This document shows positions 49,412-58,173 of a DNA stretch of 64,000 nucleotides, one piece after another. Under the pieces are notes generated by a model. That model had not been told where the DNA came from, did no database searches, and saw only the letters and a program-made list of their open reading frames with translations. The DNA comes from JAIBJN01 sp963811635 (GTDB lineage Bacteria > Actinomycetota > Thermoleophilia > Gaiellales > Gaiellaceae). Location of the stretch: positions 62,001 to 126,000 of the forward strand of contig CAWESB010000011.1 of NCBI GenBank assembly GCA_963811635.1, given 5' to 3'. Both the position numbers and the translations under genes were made by a program. The number at the start of each line of letters is the position of its first letter. The first letter of the stretch is position 1.

Positions 49412-49987
49412 GTGGCCTACACGGACGCGCCCTTCGAGGAGCTGCTCGACACGATCGCCGCGGAGACGCCTGCCCCGGGCGGCGGATCGGTCGCCGCGTT
49501 CGTCACCGAGATGGCCGCGTCGCTCGCCGCCATGGCGGCCAGGTTCGCGCACGACTGGGAAGGGGCCTCCGGCGCCGTGGCCCAGGCCGAGACGCTCCGC
49601 CACCGCGCCGCGCCGCTCGCGGTCGAGGACGCGGTCGCCTACGAGAACGTGCTCACGGCCATGCGGATGCCGAAGGAGCTCGAGCCGGAGGTGCGGGATA
49701 CGCTGATCGGCGAGACGCTCTCCCGAGCCGCCGACGTCCCGCTCCACATCGCCCAGACCGCCGCCGACGTGGCCGAGCTCGCGTCCGAGATCGCCGTCTG
49801 CGGCAACCCGAACCTCCGCGGCGATGCGACCGCCGCCTCTCTGCTCGCCGCCTCGGCCTGCCGGGTTGCTGCCAACCTCGTCGAGATCAACCTCTCGACA
49901 GCGGAGGGCGACGACCGGGTCGAGCTGGCCCTGGCCCTCGTGCGCAGCGCGGACAAGGCTGCGCAGCGGGCGCTCGACGCCGAGTGA
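49412..49987 (+). CDS. fchA: Methenyltetrahydrofolate cyclohydrolase (FchA, cyclodeaminase fold)
   Basis: A 191-residue FTCD cyclodeaminase-like protein: PFEELLDTIAAETPAPGGGSVAAFVTEMAASLAAMAARF, LRHRAAPLAVEDAVAYENVL, and a helical C-terminus AADVAELASEIAVCGNPNLRGDATAA. Stand-alone members hydrolyse 5,10-methenyl-THF to 10-formyl-THF (as Fch of methylotrophs) or deaminate formimino-THF. The former is favoured by neighbours fhs and folD, and because the FolD here has lost its own cyclohydrolase residues. GTG start; stop overlaps folD. Confidence 0.88.
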   Translation: MAYTDAPFEELLDTIAAETPAPGGGSVAAFVTEMAASLAAMAARFAHDWEGASGAVAQAETLRHRAAPLAVEDAVAYENVLTAMRMPKELEPEVRDTLIGETLSRAADVPLHIAQTAADVAELASEIAVCGNPNLRGDATAASLLAASACRVAANLVEINLSTAEGDDRVELALALVRSADKAAQRALDAE

Positions 49988-50895
49988 GCGCGGTCGTCGT
50001 CGACGGCCGCCGCCTCGCGGACGAGCTGCGCGGGGACGTCGAGGAGCGAGTGGCCGCGCTCGAGCGCGAGGGCGTCGTCCCGGGGCTCGCGACCGTCCTC
50101 GTCGGCGACGACTACGCGGCGCAGGCCTACGAGCGCCGGCTTCGGAGGCTCGCCGGGGAGATGAGCTGCCGTTACGTCTCCGAACTGCTGGCGCCGGACG
50201 TCGAGGAGGCCGACGCACTCGCCCTCGTCGGCAAGCTGAACGCCGACCCACGGATCTCGGGGATCCTCATCCTGCGGCCGCTGCCGCCCCAGGTCTCGGA
50301 GGGGCACCTCTACCGACAGCTCGACCCGCTGAAGGACGTCGAGGCGGTGCACCCGGAGAACGCCGGCCTGCTCGCGCTCGGTGAGCCCCGCTACACGCCA
50401 TCGACCCCGGCCAGCGTCTTCTACCTCCTCGACCGCTACGTCGAGGAGTCGGGCCGCGACCCGGCCACGTTCTACAACGGCCTCGACCTCGTCCTCGTCG
50501 GCCGCTCGAACAACGTGGGCAAGCCGTCGCTCTGGCTCGGGCTTGCCCGCGGAGCGACGGTCGTCTCGTGCCACCACTTCACGGCCCAGGCCGGTCGGCT
50601 CGAAGCGCACACGCGCCAGGCGGACATCCTCGTCGTCGCCGCGGGCGTCCAGGGGCTCGTCCACGGCGACATGGTCAAGGAGGGCGTCATCGCCGTGGAC
50701 GTCGGCATCAACCCGGTGCACGACGAGGCGAGCGGGAAGGTGCGGCTCGTCGGCGACCTCGATTTCGAGAGCGTGGCCGCGAAGGCCAAGGCAGTGACGC
50801 CGGTGCCCGGCGGCGTGGGACCGATCACGGACCTCTGGCTGCTGCGCAACACGGCCGAGGCTGCTCGCCTTCGGGCCGGCCGCGTCTCCCGCTAG
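49984..50895 (+). CDS. folD: Methylenetetrahydrofolate dehydrogenase (FolD family) with altered cyclohydrolase site
   Basis: A 303-residue FolD. The NAD(P) domain is normal: LVLVGRSNNVGKPSLW, DVGINPVHDE, VTPVPGGVGPITDLWLL. In the catalytic cleft, the family motif YVxxK reads AYERRL, so the essential Lys is Leu. The VQLPLP motif reads ILRPLP, so Gln is Leu. KDVDG reads KDVEA. These three positions form the cyclohydrolase site in characterised enzymes. It should keep dehydrogenase activity only, with FchA, whose stop overlaps its GTG start, doing the hydrolysis. Convergent with the TrkA gene, overlapping by 4 bases. Confidence 0.9.
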   Translation: MSAVVVDGRRLADELRGDVEERVAALEREGVVPGLATVLVGDDYAAQAYERRLRRLAGEMSCRYVSELLAPDVEEADALALVGKLNADPRISGILILRPLPPQVSEGHLYRQLDPLKDVEAVHPENAGLLALGEPRYTPSTPASVFYLLDRYVEESGRDPATFYNGLDLVLVGRSNNVGKPSLWLGLARGATVVSCHHFTAQAGRLEAHTRQADILVVAAGVQGLVHGDMVKEGVIAVDVGINPVHDEASGKVRLVGDLDFESVAAKAKAVTPVPGGVGPITDLWLLRNTAEAARLRAGRVSR

Positions 50896-51572
50896 CCCTT
50901 CTTCTTCTTCTCGCCGACCAGGAGCCGTCGGAGCTCGGGCTCTCCACCCGGCTCGAGGATGGCCAGCACCTGATCGCCCGGACGCAGCTCGGTCGAGCCG
51001 ACCGCGATCTCGGCGTTGCCGTCCCGCATGACGGAGATGAGACGAGCCGTCTCGGGCAGGCGGAGCTGCTCGACCCGCTTGCCGGCCGCGACGCAGTCCT
51101 TGCCGACCTCCACCTCGACGATCTCGAGGTTCTCGCGCGAGAGGTTGACGAGGTGGACGAGCTCGTGCTGCGGCATCTCGTGCTGCACGAGCGCCATCAC
51201 CATCTCCGTCGCCGAGACCGTCGGGGCGACCCCCAGCAGCTCGAAATGCTCCTGGTTGCGCGGGTCGTTGACGCGTGCGACCACCTTGGCGACGTCGTAG
51301 CGCTCCTTCGCGAGCTGGCAGATGACGATGTTGTCCTCGTCGTCGCCCGTGACGGCCACGACGATGTCGGCGGGCCGGCTGATCCCCGCGCTCTCGAGCA
51401 CGGCGAGCTCGGTCGCGTCCCCGTAGCGGGCGCGGTGGCCGAACTCCTCGTCGAGCAGGAGGTAACGATCCCGGCGCTGCTCGAGGACGACGACCTCGTG
51501 CCCGAGCTCGAGCAACGTGCGGGTGACGTTCTTGCCGACCTGCCCACCGCCGACGACGAGGATGAAGCTCAT
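50892..51572 (-). CDS. TrkA family potassium-channel regulatory protein (TrkA-N plus TrkA-C)
   Basis: A 226-residue protein. The RCK N-domain has the NAD site FILVVGGGQVGKNVTRTL, RYGDATELAVLESAGI and VVAVTGDDEDNIVICQLAK. A TrkA-C domain follows at ~145-220 (LEIVEVEVGKDCVAAGKRV, LRPGDQVLAIL). It ends in KKKKG. It gates potassium uptake in response to nucleotides. Overlaps the next single-domain TrkA gene by ATGA. No channel subunit is nearby; instead two permeases follow, which these proteins may regulate. Confidence 0.85.
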   Translation of the reverse strand: MSFILVVGGGQVGKNVTRTLLELGHEVVVLEQRRDRYLLLDEEFGHRARYGDATELAVLESAGISRPADIVVAVTGDDEDNIVICQLAKERYDVAKVVARVNDPRNQEHFELLGVAPTVSATEMVMALVQHEMPQHELVHLVNLSRENLEIVEVEVGKDCVAAGKRVEQLRLPETARLISVMRDGNAEIAVGSTELRPGDQVLAILEPGGEPELRRLLVGEKKKKG

Positions 51573-51979
51573 GCGGGATCCCCGCCGAGCGCGAGCGCCG
51601 CGAGCGCCTCGATCGCCATCGTCGTCGGCGAGACGACCTCGAACCCGCGGTTCGAGTAGAAGTCCGCCCTCGCGGGGTCGTGCACGCGGACGGCGACCTT
51701 CGGCACCTCGTAGCGGCTCTTGGCGATCTGGGCGACGACGACGTTCGTGTTGTCGCCGTCGGTCGCGACGACGACTAGGTCGGCCGAGCCGATCCCCGCC
51801 GCCTCGAGCACCGCGGTGTCCATCCCGTGGCCGATGTGGAGCTCCCCCGGCCATTTCGCGCCCAGGCGCTCGAGGGCCTCCTCGGACTCGTCCACGGCGG
51901 CGACCTCCCAGCCGGCGCTGTGAAGGCGCTTTGCGAGGGCGGATCCGACCCGCCCGCACCCGACCACGATCGCTTTCAT
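51569..51979 (-). CDS. Short TrkA-N domain protein
   Basis: A 136-residue RCK N-domain only: MKAIVVGCGRVGSALAKRLHSAGW, IGHGMDTAVLEAAGIGSADLVVVATDGDNTNVVVAQIAK, VRVHDPARADFY. No C-domain. It probably pairs with the adjacent two-domain TrkA, as split CglK/TrkA pairs do. Overlaps the permease stop by 4 bases. Confidence 0.82.
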   Translation of the reverse strand: MKAIVVGCGRVGSALAKRLHSAGWEVAAVDESEEALERLGAKWPGELHIGHGMDTAVLEAAGIGSADLVVVATDGDNTNVVVAQIAKSRYEVPKVAVRVHDPARADFYSNRGFEVVSPTTMAIEALAALALGGDPA

Positions 51980-53860
51980 CCCGCCACTGTAGTCCCGTCG
52001 TCCTCTTCGAGGACGCCCTGCGGATACGCGATCACCATCACGTCGCAGGGTGCCTTGCGCAGGACGTAGTCCACGGTCGGGCTGAAGAACAGCGACTGCC
52101 GCCGCCACCGCGGGGCGGAGCCCATGAGGACGACGTCGGCAGCTTCCTCGAGCGCCGCCTCGACGATCGCCTCGCCGAGGGCGCGGGCCCGGACGACCTT
52201 GGTCCGAAGCACGACGCCGTGCTCGCCCGCGAGCTCCTCGGCATCGGCGAGCGAGGCCTCGGCCAGCTGCTCGGCCTCCGGCAGGGGCGCGTCGATCGCG
52301 AGGTCGAGCGGCACCCAGAGGACGTGGAGGACGGTGATCGCCCCGGAGCGCTCCTCGATCAGCTTGATCGCCGTCGCGAGCACCTCTTCGCCGATCGGGC
52401 CCGAGCTTCAGGGGCACGAGCACCCGCTCGTACTCGCCGTGCGGATGCGGGACGAGGTCCGGGTCGGCCGGGGTCACGTGCCCGAGCACGGACTCCCGCT
52501 CGGTGAGCCGCACGGCGACGTAGACCACGATGCCGAGCAGGACCCAGAGAGGGCCGACGATCCGCGCGGCATCGTGTGTGGCGATCGCGACGATCCAGAG
52601 CGCGGAGGTGAGCGGGATCCCGACGAGGGCGGCGAGCGGGACCTGGACGCCACGGACGGCCACATTCCAGGGGGCGCGATAAGGCCGGGCGAGGTCGGGC
52701 TCGGTGAAGCGAAGCCGGACCACGGAGACCTGCGCCGCGGTCAGGGCCATCAGGATTCCGAAGCTGTAGAGGCTCCCGAGGAAGCGCACGTCCCGGCCCG
52801 CCGCGTCGGCGACGACGAGCAGCGCCGCTGCGAGCGCCCCGGTGCTCAGGATCGCCGCCGGCGCGAGCAGCGTCCTTCGGTTCAGCCGCGCGAACGCGTG
52901 CGGGAGCATGCCGTGGCGCCCCAGCGCGTACGCCATCCGGCCGGCGCCGGAGATCGCCGTGGTGATCGCGGCGACGAGGACAACGGCAGCGCCCAGCCCG
53001 ACGAACATGCGGAGCGCGTCCACGGCCCAGGCCGGGATCGCGCCCTCGAGTGCGTCGACGATGGCGAGGAGCGGCGCCTGCAACTCGACCGAGACACCGG
53101 GGACGGACACCGAGACGAGCCCGATCGCCGTGGTGACGAGCACGACGAGCCCGATGCCCACGAAGAGGCTGCGCGGCAGTGTCTTCCCAGGCTCGCGCGC
53201 CTCGGCGGCGAGGTTCGCCACGGTCTCGAGGCCCGTATAGGCAAGCGTCGCGAGCGCGAGCGAGAAGGCGAGGTCACCCCACGGCGGCGATGCGCCCAGG
53301 TCGACGTCGGCAAGGTCGCTCGGAGAGAAGACGAACGCGAGGCCGAGGGCGACCAGCAGGAGGTGGGTGAAGAGGGCCAGTGCGGCGACCCCGACGGCGA
53401 TGGCGTACAGCTGCGCGCGCCGGACGAGCCGGATCAGCGCCACCCCGAGGATGACGCAGACGCCGATCACTCCGTCCCACGGCTCCCGGGTGACGGCCTC
53501 CCAGCCCACGGCCTCGCCAACGTAGTGGGGCACGAAGAGCCCGGCGATCGCGATCACGATCAGGTAGTCGAGGAAGAGCAGCCACCCGGTCAGGAAGCCG
53601 ACCGGGTCGTTGAAGGCCCGGGCGACGAACAGGGCCGCCCCGCCCGTCTCCGGGAGGGCGGAGCTCGCCTCGGCGTACGAGAAGGTGACGAGCAGGATGA
53701 CGAGCCCGACGCCGAGCAAGACCCAGGGAGTCAGGCCGGCGGCGTAGAGGGCGACGATCCCGAGGGCGAAGTAGACGGAGGCGCCGATCTCCGAGTAGGC
53801 GACGGACACGATCGGCGTCGTCCCGAGCATGCGCGTGAGGCCGGGAAGCTTCCGCGCCAT
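51976..53860 (-). CDS. APC-type amino acid permease fused to a UspA domain; frameshift at 52401-52403
   Basis: About 627 residues. The N-terminal ~470 are an APC transporter with 12 helices: MLGTTPIVSVAYSEIGASVYFALGI, SSALPETGGAALFVARAF, and ISGAGRMAYALGRHGMLP. The C-terminal ~150 are a universal-stress (UspA) domain: VLATAIKLIEERSGAITVLHVLW and VVLMGSAPRWRRQSLFFSPTVDYVLRKAPCDVMVI. One extra C in CCCG (52401-52403) separates the two; corrected, it reads VPLKLGPIGEEVLATA. It is a paralogue of the gene at 54033. Substrate unknown, but the methylamine locus alongside makes an amine or amino acid plausible. Confidence 0.82.
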
Positions 53861-54033
53861 CAGCGCGCCCTCAGGACGAGTGCCAGCCGGAGCACTCCGG
53901 CAAGGAGGAAGAGACCGCCGATCAGGTATCCGAGCGACCCGCCGACGATCGCCGTCTCGACGATGAGCACGAGGCCGAGCAGAGCCGCGACCGCCGAGAA
54001 CACAACCGTAGCCGGCACGCGGAGTCCTTCCAC
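53860..54033 (-). CDS. 57-residue two-helix membrane protein between permease genes
   Basis: A small protein from a GTG that shares one base with the preceding TAG (TAGTG). Two hydrophobic helices (PATVVFSAVAALLGLVLIV and GGSLGYLIGGLFLLAGVLRLALVL) are joined by a short turn. Its stop overlaps the next permease start (ATGA). The tight coupling between two transporter genes suggests an accessory subunit of one or both. Confidence 0.6.
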   Translation of the reverse strand: MEGLRVPATVVFSAVAALLGLVLIVETAIVGGSLGYLIGGLFLLAGVLRLALVLRAR

Positions 54034-55928
54034 TAGGCGGCCCTCCGGCCGGCGACGAGGAGCACTCGGGAGGGGCTCGCCTTGAGGATGGTGTCGACCG
54101 TCTCGCTCACGACCGGCCGCCCGCGCCTCGTCGTGCGCCTCGGCGCGCCCACGACCACGAGCTCCGCATTCCGCCGCCGCGCCTCCTCGACGATCGCCGG
54201 GCCGGCCCGCCGCGCCCGCAACAGGCGCGGGATCGCGCGCACGCCGTAGCTCTCGACGAGCGCGCGCGCCTCGTCGAGCAGCATGTCGGCCTCGTCCACC
54301 TCGACGGGCAGGTCGGCGTCGAGCGGGAGCTCGAGCGGGACCTCGAGCACGCGGACGACCGCGATCCTCGCTCCCCGTTCGGCCGCCAGCCTGGCCGCCG
54401 CGACCAGCGCCTCCTCCGACTCCGCCGAGCGGGACACCGGCACGAGCAGTGTGCGGTACTCGATCTCGAGCCCCGGGCCGAGCACGAACTGCGGGGCGTG
54501 CACCGTCTGCGCCATCGGCTCGTGGACGAAGCGGCGGCGGTAGACGGCGTACGCGACGAACCCGAACACGAGCCAACCAAAGCCGGCCCACCGGGTGATC
54601 GGCTCCTGGACGACGATGACCAGCCAGGCGATCAGGGTCCCGAGCCCGCCGAGGATCGCGAAGAGCGGCCAGTCCACCCCGCGGGCGCTGAGGTTCGGCC
54701 GTGCGCGGTACACGATCTCCTCGTCCCGGTAGCGATAGCGGATGGCGACGAGCGACGCGTGCGCGACCGTGAACGAGAGCGTTGCGCCGAACGAGTACAT
54801 CGTCCCGAGGAAGTCCGTCCGCCCGGGCAGGAGGGTGAGGAGCGGGATCACTCCGGCGAAGACGACGAGCGCCAGCCACGGGGTGCGGAAGCGCGGGTGC
54901 AGGCGCCGGAAGACCTCGGGGAGCTGGCGGTAGCTCGCCATCGCGTAGGTGATGCGGGAGGCGCCGATCACGCCGGCGTTCGTCGCGATGAAGAGGATGG
55001 TCGCCGCGAGGACGCCGACGTAGATCTCGAGCGCGTTCTCGACGCCGCCGGAGAGGCCGAGGTTCTGGACCACGCCGAGGATCGGGTCGTTCGTGAACCC
55101 ACCCTCCTCGGGCGGCAGCCCGAGCAGCGTCACCCATTCGCCGTTCGCCTGCTGGTAGACCGGAAGCGCCGAGAGGGCGATCAGCGGCAGCGTGAAGTAG
55201 ATCGCGAAGACCGCGGCCGCGATCAGCTTGTACGCGTTGGGGACGTTCCGCGGCGGGTCGCGCACCTCCTCCGCGAGGTTGGAGACCGTCTCCACCCCCG
55301 TGTAGGCCAGCATGGCCACCGGGATGGCGATGGCGAAGTCGCTCCACGTCGGCGCGACGCCCCAGTGGATGTTCGCCTTCAGGACCTCCGGGCTGAAGAC
55401 GAGCACGAAGCCGACGACGACGAGCAGCGCCTGCGTGGCGAAGTCGACGACCGCCAGCAGGATGTTGACCCGGGCCGCTTCCTGGATGCCGACGATGTTG
55501 ACGGCGACGAGGATGACGACGACGACAGCGCCGCCGACGATGTCCCACGGGTTCTCGCGCAGCGGCTCCCAGAAGACGGACAGGTAGTGGGGCACGAAGA
55601 ACGCCGAGATGGCGACCGTGGCGACGTAGACGAGCATCTGCGACCAGGCGGCACCGAAGCTCACGAGCTCGTTGAAGCCGTGCCGGGCGAAGCTGGAGGA
55701 GCCGCCTGCCTCCGGGTAGCGGACCGTTCCCTCCGCGTAGGTCGCGGCAGTCGCCGCGAAGATGATCCCGGCTGCGACGAAGACGAGCGGCGTCAGCCCG
55801 AGGGCGAACGCGGCGGTGACGCCGAGGGCGTAGTAGATCGAGGAGCCGACGTTGCCGTACGCCGTCGCGAAGAGCGCGGGTGTGCCGAGTACTCGCTCGA
55901 GGCCTTGCGTACGACGGCGTCTCGGCAC
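54033..55928 (-). CDS. APC-type amino acid permease fused to a UspA domain
   Basis: A 631-residue, intact protein. APC helices include LGTPALFATAYGNVGSSIYYALGV, YPEAGGSSSFARHGFNELVSF and AYTGVETVSNLAEEVRDPPRNVP. The C-terminal UspA domain from about residue 485 has YRTLLVPVSRSAESEEALVAA and ELVVVGAPRRTTRRGRPVVSETVDTILKASPSRVLLV, which keeps the GAP...G-9-G-type nucleotide loop approximately. The UspA part probably regulates transport by ATP or c-di-AMP binding. It is the first gene of the leftward transporter-TrkA run. Confidence 0.85.
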   Translation of the reverse strand: MPRRRRTQGLERVLGTPALFATAYGNVGSSIYYALGVTAAFALGLTPLVFVAAGIIFAATAATYAEGTVRYPEAGGSSSFARHGFNELVSFGAAWSQMLVYVATVAISAFFVPHYLSVFWEPLRENPWDIVGGAVVVVILVAVNIVGIQEAARVNILLAVVDFATQALLVVVGFVLVFSPEVLKANIHWGVAPTWSDFAIAIPVAMLAYTGVETVSNLAEEVRDPPRNVPNAYKLIAAAVFAIYFTLPLIALSALPVYQQANGEWVTLLGLPPEEGGFTNDPILGVVQNLGLSGGVENALEIYVGVLAATILFIATNAGVIGASRITYAMASYRQLPEVFRRLHPRFRTPWLALVVFAGVIPLLTLLPGRTDFLGTMYSFGATLSFTVAHASLVAIRYRYRDEEIVYRARPNLSARGVDWPLFAILGGLGTLIAWLVIVVQEPITRWAGFGWLVFGFVAYAVYRRRFVHEPMAQTVHAPQFVLGPGLEIEYRTLLVPVSRSAESEEALVAAARLAAERGARIAVVRVLEVPLELPLDADLPVEVDEADMLLDEARALVESYGVRAIPRLLRARRAGPAIVEEARRRNAELVVVGAPRRTTRRGRPVVSETVDTILKASPSRVLLVAGRRAA

Positions 55929-55972
55929 GCCGGAAGGCTACTCAGCGCCGCGGGGGAACGACGTGCGGTGGA

Positions 55973-56200
55973 TCAGCCCTGCGAGAAGCCCGCCTGCGGG
56001 AACCCAGAGGTGTCGACCGAACCGGTGTTGGTGCTTGCCCGGAGACGTGCCTCCCAGTCGGAATGGGACTCCTTGCACGTCGGGCACGCCCGCAGGACGT
56101 AGGTGCTCGTCACCTCGAGGTGCCCCCAGTACCCGCGCGACAGGATTCCGTCCGCCTGCTGTCGTCCGCAGAGGCCGCACATCAGGTAGAGACGCGACAT
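55973..56200 (-). CDS. Small zinc-ribbon-like protein
   Basis: A 75-residue protein with CxxC pairs, MCGLCGRQQADG and ACPTCKESH, spaced about 33 residues apart, as in a zinc ribbon. AAGAAGGCA before the ATG is the ribosome site. The C-terminal 25 residues are Ser/Gly/Thr-rich and probably disordered. It lies alone between two transporter groups on the same strand. Function unknown. Confidence 0.6.
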   Translation of the reverse strand: MSRLYLMCGLCGRQQADGILSRGYWGHLEVTSTYVLRACPTCKESHSDWEARLRASTNTGSVDTSGFPQAGFSQG

Positions 56201-56233
56201 TGCCTTCTTATAGCACCCGGTTGGACGTCGCCG

Positions 56234-56386
56234 CTACCAGGGTCCGATGAACTCTCCGCTCGGGTGGGCGTACAGGATGATGACGACGATGACGATGCAG
56301 GCAAGCGAGAGCAGGAGCAAGGCCGGCGTCAGCCACGGCAAGGGCGACTGCTCGGGGGGAAACTCGATCTGTTTCTGACGAGCCAT
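56234..56386 (-). CDS. 50-residue membrane protein downstream of amt
   Basis: MARQKQIEFPPEQSPLPWL, then one helix ALLLLSLACIVIVVIILYA and a tail HPSGEFIGPW. Very strong ribosome site AGGAAGGAGG before the ATG. It lies 12 bases after the 93-residue membrane protein and on the same leftward transcript as amt, so it may be a subunit or regulator of the transporter. Not recognised. Confidence 0.65.
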   Translation of the reverse strand: MARQKQIEFPPEQSPLPWLTPALLLLSLACIVIVVIILYAHPSGEFIGPW

Positions 56387-56398
56387 CGTGCCTCCTTC

Positions 56399-56680
56399 CT
56401 ACGGTCCTGGGTCGGTCGAGGGCCCGGCGAGCGGGGGCTCCGCGAAACCGGGGCCGGGCGCCGTCGGGCTGGCGGGGGGCAGGCCGCCCGCGCCGCGCAG
56501 CAGCTCGGCCTGGGCGTTCAGCTTCACGTTCTCGAGCCAGACCCAGTAGACGATCGAGGCCAGCATGAAGATGATGCCGAGGGCGGTGAGGATGTACGTG
56601 CCGGTCGAGTTCTCCGGGCCGAAGGTCCAGAACGTCGTGGTGACGTCGTCCCAGCTGTCGAAGGGGAAGCTGTCGATCAC
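56399..56680 (-). CDS. 93-residue single-pass membrane protein overlapping amt
   Basis: A short N-terminus (MIDSFPFDSWDDVTTTFWTFG), one helix (TYILTALGIIFMLASIVYWVWL), a NVKLNAQAELLRG amphipathic part and a Pro-rich tail. The ATG overlaps the amt stop by 4 bases (ATGA), so it is translated with the transporter. It recalls small partner proteins that ride with channels. Function unknown. Confidence 0.65.
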   Translation of the reverse strand: MIDSFPFDSWDDVTTTFWTFGPENSTGTYILTALGIIFMLASIVYWVWLENVKLNAQAELLRGAGGLPPASPTAPGPGFAEPPLAGPSTDPGP

Positions 56681-58173
56681 GGCGAGCTCCTTTCCGCGGC
56701 AGCGCCGGCTTTATGCCCATTGAGTCGCGAGTAGTCCTCGATCAGGATCGGCGCCGCCTCGACCTCCTGGCCGTCCGGGAGGACGATGACCTCGGGCACG
56801 CGGTCGAACTCGGGGAAGAAGTCCTGCTGGAACTCGGCCATGTCGAGGCCCTCGAGCTCGACCTCGGGCGGGACGCGGAGCAGGTTCGTCTTCTTGAGGA
56901 GCCAGCTCACGATGTAGCCGGGCAGGAAGGCGAGCGGGAAGAACGTGAGGATGCCCATCATCTGGCCGCCGAACGAAACGGGGACGTTGTTTACCCCGGT
57001 CGGGAAGCCGCCGGCGAAGATGCCCACGAGGAAAACGCCGTAGAAGCCGCAGAACCCGTGGACGGCCACCGCCCCGACGGCGTCGTCGACGCGCCACCCT
57101 TTCTCGATGTAGGTGCCGACCCACACGGCCAGCATGCCGCCGGTCGCCGAGAGCAGGTAGGCGAGCGACGGGTGGTACACGTCGGCGCCGGCGGACACCG
57201 AGATCACGCCCGCGAGGCCGCCGGAAAGGGTCCAGAACGGGTCGCCCCGGCTCGCGATCCAGCCACCGGTGAACCCGCCCGCGAAACCGAAGGTGATGAC
57301 CATCGCGATCGTGCCCAGGGTGGTCGGCGAGAGATAGATGTTGAGCCACCCCGGAAAGACCGTCGACTGGATGAACAGGCAGGCGGCGTAGAACCCGTAG
57401 AAGCCGGTGAAGATCAGCATCAGCCCCATCAGGGTCATGTGCGTGTTGTGCGGTCTGAAGGCTCTCGCCCGCCCGCGCATGTCGTACTTCCCTATGCGTG
57501 GCCCCAGATTCAGGAGCACGCCGAGCGTGAAGGCTCCGGCGACACCGTGGACGACGAGCGAGGCGATCGAGTCGTGAAAGCCGTAGTTGGTCGTGAGCCA
57601 GCCGCCCGCGCTCCAGCCCCAGGCCGCGTCCATGATCCAAACGCCCGAGCCGAGCACGACCGCGAGGATGAGGTAGGCGGACAGCCGCACGCGCTCGATG
57701 AGCGCGCCCGACATGATCGAGGCGGTCGTCCACGAGAAGAGGAGGAAAGCGAGGAAGAAGACGAGGCTCAAATGGCCGGTGAGGCTCGACTCGAGGTTGC
57801 CGCCCATGCCGGCGCTCCATGGCGCCGTGAGGCCGCAGAACCCCGGGAACTCGGCCGGGCCGGCATGCCCCTCGGCCGGGCCGCCGTGCTCGAAGCAGCC
57901 GTAGATGTACCAGCCGAAGTAGTAGAAGGTCGGCGTGACGACGGCGATGGTGAGGATGTTCTTCATCGCCGTCGACATGATGTTCTTGCGCCGCGCGACA
58001 CCCGCCTCGTACGCCATGAAGCCGACGTGAATCAGCCACATGATCACGACGGTGAAGAAGTAGAAGACCTCCAGCAGGACGAGGCTGTCCAGGTCGACCT
58101 TGGCGTTCACCTCTTCCAAGGTTGGAGCCTGGGCCAGAAGCGCCGAAAAAACGGACGCCAGCGACGAAATCAT
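56677..58173 (-). CDS. amt: Ammonium/methylammonium transporter
   Basis: A 498-residue Amt channel with about 11-12 helices. The pore histidines lie in SIASLVVHGVAGAFTLG and AVGAVAVHGFCGFYGVF, and the substrate Asp is kept just before the first. RPHNTHMTLMGLMLIFTGFYGF and GGFTGGWIASRGDPFWTLSGGLAG are typical. The C-terminal ~80-residue tail is longer than usual, with VLPDGQEVEAAPILIEDY. No glnK (PII) gene adjoins it. Amt channels also carry methylammonium, which would suit the methylamine locus 6 kb away. Confidence 0.9.
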   Translation of the reverse strand: MISSLASVFSALLAQAPTLEEVNAKVDLDSLVLLEVFYFFTVVIMWLIHVGFMAYEAGVARRKNIMSTAMKNILTIAVVTPTFYYFGWYIYGCFEHGGPAEGHAGPAEFPGFCGLTAPWSAGMGGNLESSLTGHLSLVFFLAFLLFSWTTASIMSGALIERVRLSAYLILAVVLGSGVWIMDAAWGWSAGGWLTTNYGFHDSIASLVVHGVAGAFTLGVLLNLGPRIGKYDMRGRARAFRPHNTHMTLMGLMLIFTGFYGFYAACLFIQSTVFPGWLNIYLSPTTLGTIAMVITFGFAGGFTGGWIASRGDPFWTLSGGLAGVISVSAGADVYHPSLAYLLSATGGMLAVWVGTYIEKGWRVDDAVGAVAVHGFCGFYGVFLVGIFAGGFPTGVNNVPVSFGGQMMGILTFFPLAFLPGYIVSWLLKKTNLLRVPPEVELEGLDMAEFQQDFFPEFDRVPEVIVLPDGQEVEAAPILIEDYSRLNGHKAGAAAERSSP

